Source: a virus
Direction: 5' to 3' (one strand)
Virus record (IMG/VR): IMGVR_UViG_3300048013_000018
Coordinates: 1 to 22,865 of that record
DNA length: 22,865 nucleotides
The position numbers and the translations under genes were made by a program. This document shows positions 7,268-13,819 of the stretch, in pieces (within the stretch, counting starts at the first letter, position 1; each line of letters opens with the position of its first letter). The notes under the pieces are model-generated. The model worked only from the letters and a program-made list of their open reading frames with translations. It had not been told where the DNA came from and did no database searches.

Positions 7268-9169
7268 ATGAATAACAATTATCTACCTAGCGACTACCAA
7301 ACCTTTATTGCAACCAGCCGCTATGCACGTTGGCTTGAAGGCGAAGGACGCCGTGAAACATGGGGTGAAACTGTAGAGCGTTACTTGCAGAACATAGCTA
7401 AGACATGGCTCAAGCCTGTTGACCTAGATGAAATGCGTGACGCTATTCTTAGCCTTGAGGTTATGCCTAGTATGAGGTCACTCATGACTGCAGGAAAAGC
7501 GGCAGACAGGGATAATACCTGTATGTATAACTGTAGCTACTTACCCGTAGATGACCCTAAGTCTTTTGATGAGGCTATGTTCATCCTCCTTTGTGGGACG
7601 GGGGTTGGTTTCAGTGTTGAGCGTCAGTTCATCGCTAAACTCCCTGATGTTCCTAGTCTTTTCCAAAGCGATACGACTGTTGTCATCAAGGACAGCAAGG
7701 AAGGATGGGCTAAAGGTCTCAGACAAGTGTTGGCACTCCTATGGGCTGGTGAAATTCCTAAGTGGGATATTAGCAGAGTTCGCCCTGCAGGGGCAAGGCT
7801 AAAAACGTTTGGTGGTCGGGCTAGTGGTCCTGCTCCTTTGGTTGACTTGTTTAACTTTGCGGTTACAACATTCAAGGGCGCACAAGGGCGTAGGTTGTCT
7901 AGCCTTGAGTGTCATGACTTAATGTGTAAGATTGGTGAAGTTGTCGTTGTAGGTGGTGTTAGACGTAGTGCTATGATTAGTCTGTCTAACCTTTCAGATG
8001 ACCGTATGCGTCACGCTAAGTCAGGTGCATGGTGGGAAAACGCAAGTCATAGAGCCTTGGCTAACAACTCAGTATCTTATTCAGAAAAACCTGACAGTAT
8101 GTCATTCATGCGTGAATGGACTGCACTAATGGAGAGTGGTAGTGGAGAACGAGGAATATTCAACAGAGAAGCATCAGTTAAACAGGCTGCAAAAAATGGC
8201 CGTAGGGAGTCTTGCTATGAGTTTGGAACCAACCCATGTTCGGAAATCATACTTAGGCCGAATCAGTTCTGTAATCTTACGGAAGTTGTCATCCGTGCTA
8301 ACGACAGTTTGGAAGACCTTACAAGAAAAGTCCGTCTTGCAACTGTACTTGGAACCATTCAGTCAACATACACTAAGTTCCCCTACTTGCGAAAGGTGTG
8401 GGCTACCAACACAGAAGCAGAACGCTTGCTCGGTGTGTCACTCACAGGGATAATGGATAACAAATTAATGACTACGGCTAATGATGGCCTAGCTGATACA
8501 TTGGAGCATCTTAAAAATGTGGCTGTTTCTACTAACGCTGAGTGGGCTGACCGTCTTGGTATCCCTCATAGCACTGCTATTACTTGTGTCAAGCCCAGTG
8601 GAACAGTTTCCCAACTGGTTGACTCATCTTCTGGCATTCATGCTCGTCACTCTCCCTATTATATCCGTACTGTGCGTGGTGATAACAAAGACCCACTAAC
8701 GGCATTCATGCGTGACCAAGGTATACCTAGTGAGCCTGACGTTATGAAACCTGACGCTACAACAGTGTTTAGCTTTCCTATGCAGTCACCTATTGGTGCA
8801 GTGTGTACGGCTGACATGACAGCACTAGAGCAACTAGAAATGTGGTTGTTGTATCAACGTCATTGGTGTGAGCATAAGCCTAGCGTCACGATTAACGTTA
8901 AGGCAGATGAGTGGTTTGAGGTAGGAGCCTTTGTATACAAACACTTTGATGAAATGTCAGGTGTGTCGTTCCTTCCGTTTAATGAACATACTTATCAACA
9001 AGCACCCTATCAAGAGTGTACTAAAGAAGAGTACTATGAAATGTTAGATATGTCACCCCCTAAAGTAGATTGGAGTTTATTTGATAACTATGAAATAGAA
9101 GACAACACATCTGGTATGCAAACTATGGCTTGTACTGGTGATGTGTGTGAAATGGTGGATATAACCTAG
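7268..9169 (+). CDS. nrdJ: Class II (adenosylcobalamin-dependent) ribonucleoside-triphosphate reductase
   Basis: Reduces ribonucleotides to deoxyribonucleotides with a B12-generated thiyl radical, needing neither oxygen nor an NrdB subunit. The 633-residue protein matches the monomeric RTPR type. TNPCSEI at 321-327 holds the presumed thiyl cysteine C324 with N322 and E326; C335 (NQFCNLTEV) and C89 (YNCSYLPV) form the expected active-site redox pair; C622 and C627 in ACTGDVCEM are the C-terminal shuttle cysteines. GERGIFNRE (293-301) and CVKPSGTVSQL (440-450) are further family landmarks. No iron or tyrosyl-radical subunit is nearby. It starts after AAGGAAATAAAGT and ends directly against the next ATG. 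Dependence on host-supplied B12 is an inference. Related marine podoviruses carry similar genes. Confidence 0.95.
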   Translation: MNNNYLPSDYQTFIATSRYARWLEGEGRRETWGETVERYLQNIAKTWLKPVDLDEMRDAILSLEVMPSMRSLMTAGKAADRDNTCMYNCSYLPVDDPKSFDEAMFILLCGTGVGFSVERQFIAKLPDVPSLFQSDTTVVIKDSKEGWAKGLRQVLALLWAGEIPKWDISRVRPAGARLKTFGGRASGPAPLVDLFNFAVTTFKGAQGRRLSSLECHDLMCKIGEVVVVGGVRRSAMISLSNLSDDRMRHAKSGAWWENASHRALANNSVSYSEKPDSMSFMREWTALMESGSGERGIFNREASVKQAAKNGRRESCYEFGTNPCSEIILRPNQFCNLTEVVIRANDSLEDLTRKVRLATVLGTIQSTYTKFPYLRKVWATNTEAERLLGVSLTGIMDNKLMTTANDGLADTLEHLKNVAVSTNAEWADRLGIPHSTAITCVKPSGTVSQLVDSSSGIHARHSPYYIRTVRGDNKDPLTAFMRDQGIPSEPDVMKPDATTVFSFPMQSPIGAVCTADMTALEQLEMWLLYQRHWCEHKPSVTINVKADEWFEVGAFVYKHFDEMSGVSFLPFNEHTYQQAPYQECTKEEYYEMLDMSPPKVDWSLFDNYEIEDNTSGMQTMACTGDVCEMVDIT

Positions 9170-9580
9170 ATGCAACTAAGTCTTTTTGAAAGTATACCTG
9201 ATCAAATAGAAGATGGTAACAACAAGACCTGTAATAAATGTCATCGTACTCTACCCTTAACTGCTTTTTCTATGCACAGTGCTTCTAACTACCAAAGACC
9301 TGAGTGTAAAAAATGTAACAACGAACTTTCTATTATTCGTAACAGTTTACGGAAAAAAATAGAACCACCAGATAAAACTCATGTATGTCCTATATGCCTA
9401 TCTACGGAAGAACAAGTATCAGGTAAGGGTAATAAAAGGAATGGTTCATGGGTGCTTGATCATGACCACATTACAAACAGCTTTAGAGGTTGGTTATGTC
9501 ACAAATGCAATAGAGGTCTAGGAGCCTTTAATGATAACCCTAAATACTTAGAAAATGCAATCAAATACTTAAAGGAGTAA
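9170..9580 (+). CDS. Endonuclease VII-like HNH nuclease
   Basis: A 136-residue HNH (beta-beta-alpha metal) nuclease of the recombination endonuclease VII type. The C-terminal half has CPIC (73-76), LDHDH (96-100), FRGWLCHKCNRGLGAFNDNP (105-124) and a final AIKYLKE helix; the zinc is held by C73/C76 and C110/C113, and D97/H98 are probably catalytic. The N-terminal half holds another CxxC pair set, C21/C24 and C46/C49. It starts immediately after the reductase stop with no gap. Free-standing HNH genes beside phage reductases are often homing endonucleases, so this may be a mobile gene; a branched-DNA resolvase like T4 gp49 is the alternative. Which of the two it is cannot be read from sequence. 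Confidence 0.85.
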   Translation: MQLSLFESIPDQIEDGNNKTCNKCHRTLPLTAFSMHSASNYQRPECKKCNNELSIIRNSLRKKIEPPDKTHVCPICLSTEEQVSGKGNKRNGSWVLDHDHITNSFRGWLCHKCNRGLGAFNDNPKYLENAIKYLKE

Positions 9581-9584
9581 TAAA

Positions 9585-9806
9585 ATGGTATGGGTTTACA
9601 CAGTAGTAATGATGATGCTAGAACCAACAACAAGTGAGAAAACTTTCATAGTGTTTTCACCAAACGTAGCCTTTACAACCGAGGAGTCTTGTCAACAATG
9701 GAGAGAGGTAGATATGCTAAGGCTATACAATTCAAGACCAAGTGAAAATGCAAAAGCAGTTAGTCAATGTTTTGCATTCCCGTTTAATGTAGATAAAGGT
9801 ACATAA
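9585..9806 (+). CDS. Small protein of unknown function, possibly exported
   Basis: A 73-residue ORF with an excellent ribosome site: AAAGGAG at 9571-9577, seven bases before the ATG. The N-terminus, MVWVYTVVMMMLEPTTSEK, has a short hydrophobic stretch without a leading basic residue, so it is a weak signal or anchor candidate at best. The rest is polar, with two cysteines (about 36 and 62) spaced so that a disulfide is possible if the protein reaches the periplasm, and a C-terminal QCFAFPFN. I do not recognise a family. It is the last gene of the long + operon before a non-coding gap with its own promoter. Confidence 0.6.
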   Translation: MVWVYTVVMMMLEPTTSEKTFIVFSPNVAFTTEESCQQWREVDMLRLYNSRPSENAKAVSQCFAFPFNVDKGT

Positions 9807-9838
9807 GTTACATGATAGTAGTGAGGTCAACAAACATC

Positions 9839-9867
9839 TTGACAACACTTACGATAAGCTTTACAGT
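9839..9867 (+). promoter_or_regulatory. Sigma70-like promoter for the 67-residue gene
   Basis: TTGACA at 9839-9844, exactly 17 bases, then TACAGT at 9862-9867, in the 104-base gap before the GTG at 9911. Predicted transcription start is near 9874, giving a short leader of roughly 37 bases. The -35 is perfect, the -10 matches four of six. Both boxes are overlapped by the arms of an inverted repeat, suggesting repressor control. Confidence 0.5.
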
Positions 9868-9871
9868 GTTG
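9843..9871. repeat. Inverted repeat CAACACT/AGTGTTG over the promoter
   Basis: Perfect 7-bp arms CAACACT (9843-9849) and AGTGTTG (9865-9871) are separated by 15 bases containing AAGCTT. One arm abuts the -35 and the other covers the -10. The centre-to-centre distance of the arms is 22 bases, about two helical turns, which suits a dimeric repressor. A terminator is unlikely because no U-run follows. Confidence 0.4.
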
Positions 9872-9879
9872 CTATAAAG

Positions 9880-9895
9880 ACACACACACACACAC
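9880..9895. repeat. (AC)8 dinucleotide tract in the leader
   Basis: Eight AC units lie between the predicted transcription start and the ribosome site GAAAGG (9896-9901) of the 67-residue gene. Such a tract can change length by slippage. Here it would alter only leader length, not the reading frame. Its presence is certain; any role is a guess. Confidence 0.85.
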
Positions 9896-9910
9896 GAAAG
9901 GTAGCACACT

Positions 9911-10114
9911 GTGAACTTAGAAGAAGAGGCACTAAACTATAGCAAAGGTAATAGGCAAATCTTTGTTGAAGACTTAACAAAGCTATGTGAGGGACTAGAT
10001 AATTTTATAGTTAAACATATAGAGCCTTGCCCAGAGCGTAAGCACGTTATGCAGAGCGTTAGGGATGTTTATTTATGGGCTAGGTACTGCTCGGAGTTAC
10101 ATGGCGTAAAGTAA
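9911..10114 (+). CDS. Small helical protein, tentative Acb2-like cyclic-nucleotide sponge
   Basis: A 67-residue ORF with a GTG start, nine bases after GAAAGG, and its own predicted promoter. The sequence reads as two or three helices: EEALNYSKGNRQIFVEDL, then TKLCEGLDNFIVKHI, a turn EPCPERK, then VMQSVRDVYLWARYCSELHG. The layout of an N-terminal helix, a helix ending in a Pro-x-x-Arg turn and a last helix with a WA motif resembles, from memory, phage Acb2-type proteins. Acb2 proteins bind cyclic oligonucleotides and block CBASS or Thoeris defence. The match is by pattern only and the protein is short. The position alone at the end of the arm, with separate control, suits an accessory or counter-defence gene. 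A helical DNA-binding or unrelated protein remains possible. Confidence 0.6.
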   Translation: MNLEEEALNYSKGNRQIFVEDLTKLCEGLDNFIVKHIEPCPERKHVMQSVRDVYLWARYCSELHGVK

Positions 10115-10115
10115 A

Positions 10116-10131
10116 TGTTTCACGTGAAACA
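10116..10131. promoter_or_regulatory. parS site (ParB-binding centromere sequence)
   Basis: TGTTTCACGTGAAACA is a perfect 16-bp palindrome and equals the canonical chromosomal parS (TGTTNCACGTGAAACA) bound by ParB across most bacterial phyla. It lies one base after the stop codon of the 67-residue gene and eight bases before the terminator stem. I found no second copy or close variant in the window and no parA or parB gene. A chance exact match in 23 kb is of order 1 in 100,000, so the identity of the motif is strong; binding by a host ParB is an inference. Confidence 0.85.
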
Positions 10132-10139
10132 AAGTAAGA

Positions 10140-10170
10140 GGGGCAGTCGTTGTGACCGCCCCTTTTTTTT
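10140..10170 (+). terminator. Rho-independent terminator at the convergence of the two arms
   Basis: GGGGCAGTC (10140-10148) pairs with GACCGCCCC (10154-10162), with one A-C mismatch and a GTTGT loop, followed by eight T (10163-10170). It ends the + arm. The - strand gene from the other side stops at 10172, so the same stem may slow opposing transcripts, although on that strand no T-run follows. Confidence 0.92.
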
Positions 10171-10171
10171 A

Positions 10172-13100
10172 TTACCTTAATTGTCTTCTTACATCTCGTT
10201 TTTCTTTACGTTTCTGTATTCTAAAAAAGTTTTTCAATAAACGCAATTCTCTCATAGATAACTCAGTTGGTTTTTTATCTATACCTAACTCTTCTAACGC
10301 AACTTCAATATCTTGTAGTTGTACATTAGAGCTTCTTTTACTTATGTCATACATAAGAGCATGACGTTTATCGTCCTGAGAGCCTCTAAAAAGCTCTCTC
10401 ATAGCTCTCTTTCTAGCTCTTGATATTAAATTGCTTAAAAGTTTCTTCTTTGTTTTTTGAGGTAGTGTATCCCAATTAGGTTTATCTACAGCTTTTTCAG
10501 CCTCATACTCTAAGTGTTTAGTAATTATACGGTTCATAGCGTTGTTAGCTTCTGGTATATTTGCCTTAATGTTAGTCTTCCACTCAGGCATACCTATATC
10601 CGCAAATATTTTATCTAAAGAATTAGGTGCAGGTGATTCTCTATAACCAAACAATCTACCAATAGGGGAGCTTCTTTCTCTTTCCTCTAAAGCCCTTTGT
10701 TTAGTTATTGCCTCACCGCCTACATCTAAGCCTACAAACTCTCCTACTTTTTTACCTGCCTCTACAGTTTCTAATCCAGTAAAATAGTCTAGTGCATCAA
10801 ATATGTTCTCAACGTAACGCACTGAGTTATTTACAAACTCACTACCTATTTTTCTATCTGTTTCACTGTAAGCATCACCCATAGCAAATGCAGCAATTTG
10901 ATTGATGGGGTCTAAGGGTCTTGAGTATCCTGATAAATACAGAGAGCCAGCACCACTTAATAGTTTAGAAAGACCATCTGTTAGGTCAGGCACATTACCA
11001 GAAGCAGCATCTAAAGCCAGATCACCTAGCATCTTATTGGTTTCGCCTAGTGATCGTGTCAAGTTAGCAGGGCCAAAAGTATCTCTTATGTCAATATATA
11101 ATTCCTTTGGTACTGTACCGTCTTGACGAAGATGAGCAAATATTCTGCCTACACCTTTCCAAAAGCTAAACGGAAAGTCATAAAGTCTGGATATTACTTG
11201 ACCATCATCATCCCTATCTTCATGCCAAGCTAACCCTTGACCTAAGTTCTTCATTTCATACTCAGAGGCAGCATACCCTGCAGTTAAACCTATAGCACCT
11301 TTAGTGAACATATCAAATGGATCAGCTTTGTGCCTACCAGACTGAGTAAAATAACCATGCACTGCACTTATACCTGAGTAGTCAGCCATAAAAGCTATAG
11401 TGTTATTAAAGAATTGACCAAAAGGTATCATAGCACCAATTACAGGGTAGGCACGTGCAGCTTCTATTTCACCTGCAACTCTCTCAATTAAAGTTCTGTT
11501 AGACTTGTTAAACTCATTACCAGCATAAGACTTAGAAAACACATTACGTAGTGAGTCTTGCACTGCTAAAGATTGAACTTCAACAAACTCATCTGAGCGC
11601 ATTTTATCCCAATTTAAAGGCTGCGTACCAATCTTCTTACCTGCATCATCAAATACATCTGCCTTAGCACCTATAAATTCAGAATAACTCATGCCGTACT
11701 TTTTGATTATCTGTTTATCTATGTTGTACATATACTCTTGAGTTTTTGTAAGTATGTCTACAGCTTTAACACCATACACCGTTTGCATACCATCAACTAT
11801 TCTGTCAAAAACGCCGGGTTTTTCTATGTCATCAAAGTTAATATTAATAGTTTTAAGAACGTCTTTGCTGTCTACACCACCTGCAATATAACGAAACAAC
11901 TCTCTCTGTTGCTTAGGGTTGGCAGACAATAAGTTTAAAACCTCTTCCTTAGTTGCAAAGGGGTTCATTAAGTTGCGTATTTTTCTACCTTGTAAATCTA
12001 ACAAAAGCTTGGCTTTTTTACCTGCCTCTACAGCTTCTTCTTTATTTCCTACAAGGTGCTTTGCTGCCCACTCTCCTTTGTAAAGACTTGCTCTAAATAT
12101 ATCTGAAGCAGTAGACAATGCAGTAGTGTTTGACCAGCCATACAAGTTAAGAGCTACAGTTGCAGGGTGTGTAACAAGAAGCTGTATAAGACGCCTCTGC
12201 ATGGCTTCAAAGAAGCCCTCTTTCTTTTTCTCAGGAAGGTTCTTTATTGCCCCTGTATGAGGGTCTAACTCTCCTACCAATAAGTCTTCTGGTGTAATGC
12301 CTTTAGTATCTTTAAAAGCTCCCTTTTTTTGTTGAGCTTCTTTTAAGCCTTTCATAAACAGTCCTTGATAGTGCAGCTTTGTACCTGATGCACTAAGCTC
12401 TGCAGCAAGCACACTCATACCCTCGTCTAAGTCAGTTATACCTTTATGGCGATTGCTATACTTTAATAGTGTAGCATCATACAGGCGTTTTACTTCCTGC
12501 TTTAATTCATCAGGCATATCTTTAATTACTTCTTTTTGAAAGTGACTAACGTGCTTCCAAGGATCATTAGCTTTATCAAGCGTCAAACCTGCCTGTTTAA
12601 ATATAGTAAGAAGACCACCAAAAGACTTTTCATCACCTACTAGAAAAGCTTTAAATGCTTCATCCGTTTGTTCTGCTATAGCTTCAAGGTTTTCGTCAGA
12701 AAGGGTAGCAGAAATCTGTCTACCCTCCATTACTGTTTTAGCCCAATCTTCTGCTGCTATAGTATTTTTTCTAAGATTATTTACAAAAGCTGTCTTCTGT
12801 TCTTGATCAGCCATAATCTCGTCAAGCTTTTGTTTAGCTTCTTTTTTTGACTCTGTTCTAGCCAGTGTTTTAGCTGCAGCCTCTGCCCCTTGTGCTGCAT
12901 CAAATACATCAAGTGCTACTGACGTAGGTAACTTCTCACCGCTTAGATGAGGTATAACTTTAGCTAGTCCGTATCCAAAAAAACCACCACCTGCAATAAG
13001 AGCCGTATTTAAAAAGTTATACTCATCTTGAAAGCCAACTTTCATGTAGGCGGCTCTTTGTTGTATATCATCAATACCAATCATACCAAGGGTTTCTACT

Positions 13101-13819
13101 GCTGCACCATAAGCTAGTTCTTTACCTGCAGTCTTTTTAAGAGCCGTTTCTATTGCACCCTCTTCAACACCCTCTACAGCTTCCCTGTTCATAGTCTTAG
13201 CTAGAACTCTTCTACGTGCTTGATCTAGTTCTGCTTTAATTGCAGGAGATAAGTCAGAAACCTTTGCACCTCGTTTACCTGCTTTCTTAAGTATCTTATC
13301 TGTGGCTATCTTTAGCCCCTCTTCTGCTACCCCTGCTGCAGCTTTAGAAGCACCACCACCTAAAAGTTTACCTGCCCCAAAAGTTACTAAGTTAAGAGGG
13401 TCTACAATTAAAGCTACACCGTAGTCATACACATTGTCTAGCTTTTGTCCTAATGTACCGCCTTCAAAAGCACCCTTCATATTATCCCACAATTTGTAAG
13501 AGTTAAGAGCATTAAACTTTTCTTCATCGTCTGCTTTACTTAAATAACTAGCTTCTCCTAGTACACTAAGGGTATTACCAAAGTTAAACTTTCTGTTGTA
13601 ATTAACCCACTTGTCAATTACTTCTTGCCTGTCATAATTCTTCTCTGACATACCAAAGCGAGACTTCATTTGTCTCTCAATAATATTGTAGTTGTGATCT
13701 TCAGATAAATCAGTAAGCCCAAAAGAGCCTTCCTCACCCCCTGTGTAGGTCATAAAGTCAGGCTCTTGTTCTTGTTGTTTTTCTTTTTTATTGGTTAGGA
13801 AGTCATAAAGCTGTGACAT
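10172..13819 (-). CDS. Large internal virion / DNA-ejection protein (probable)
   Basis: A 1215-residue protein, the largest product in the window and the last of the - arm. It is largely helical, charged and Ala/Lys/Glu-rich. Moderately hydrophobic or Gly-rich stretches lie near residues 130-165 (VALIVDPLNLVTFGAGKLLGGGA), 270-290 (ALIAGGGFFGYGLAKVI) and about 550-575 (LLVTHPATVALNLYGW). A very large helical protein following a virion lysozyme and other virion genes fits the T7 gp15/gp16 group, which enters the cell with the DNA and builds a channel across the envelope. I see no catalytic motif. The start is coupled to the upstream stop (TAATG). The family is not recognised by eye; the structural role is inferred from size, composition and position. 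Confidence 0.65.
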   Translation of the reverse strand: MSQLYDFLTNKKEKQQEQEPDFMTYTGGEEGSFGLTDLSEDHNYNIIERQMKSRFGMSEKNYDRQEVIDKWVNYNRKFNFGNTLSVLGEASYLSKADDEEKFNALNSYKLWDNMKGAFEGGTLGQKLDNVYDYGVALIVDPLNLVTFGAGKLLGGGASKAAAGVAEEGLKIATDKILKKAGKRGAKVSDLSPAIKAELDQARRRVLAKTMNREAVEGVEEGAIETALKKTAGKELAYGAAVETLGMIGIDDIQQRAAYMKVGFQDEYNFLNTALIAGGGFFGYGLAKVIPHLSGEKLPTSVALDVFDAAQGAEAAAKTLARTESKKEAKQKLDEIMADQEQKTAFVNNLRKNTIAAEDWAKTVMEGRQISATLSDENLEAIAEQTDEAFKAFLVGDEKSFGGLLTIFKQAGLTLDKANDPWKHVSHFQKEVIKDMPDELKQEVKRLYDATLLKYSNRHKGITDLDEGMSVLAAELSASGTKLHYQGLFMKGLKEAQQKKGAFKDTKGITPEDLLVGELDPHTGAIKNLPEKKKEGFFEAMQRRLIQLLVTHPATVALNLYGWSNTTALSTASDIFRASLYKGEWAAKHLVGNKEEAVEAGKKAKLLLDLQGRKIRNLMNPFATKEEVLNLLSANPKQQRELFRYIAGGVDSKDVLKTININFDDIEKPGVFDRIVDGMQTVYGVKAVDILTKTQEYMYNIDKQIIKKYGMSYSEFIGAKADVFDDAGKKIGTQPLNWDKMRSDEFVEVQSLAVQDSLRNVFSKSYAGNEFNKSNRTLIERVAGEIEAARAYPVIGAMIPFGQFFNNTIAFMADYSGISAVHGYFTQSGRHKADPFDMFTKGAIGLTAGYAASEYEMKNLGQGLAWHEDRDDDGQVISRLYDFPFSFWKGVGRIFAHLRQDGTVPKELYIDIRDTFGPANLTRSLGETNKMLGDLALDAASGNVPDLTDGLSKLLSGAGSLYLSGYSRPLDPINQIAAFAMGDAYSETDRKIGSEFVNNSVRYVENIFDALDYFTGLETVEAGKKVGEFVGLDVGGEAITKQRALEERERSSPIGRLFGYRESPAPNSLDKIFADIGMPEWKTNIKANIPEANNAMNRIITKHLEYEAEKAVDKPNWDTLPQKTKKKLLSNLISRARKRAMRELFRGSQDDKRHALMYDISKRSSNVQLQDIEVALEELGIDKKPTELSMRELRLLKNFFRIQKRKEKRDVRRQLR

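Noticed and set aside
10116-10131. The palindrome as part of a terminator hairpin
   Set aside because: A perfect 16-bp palindrome leaves no loop, and no T-run follows it; the separate stem at 10140-10162 with eight T is the terminator.
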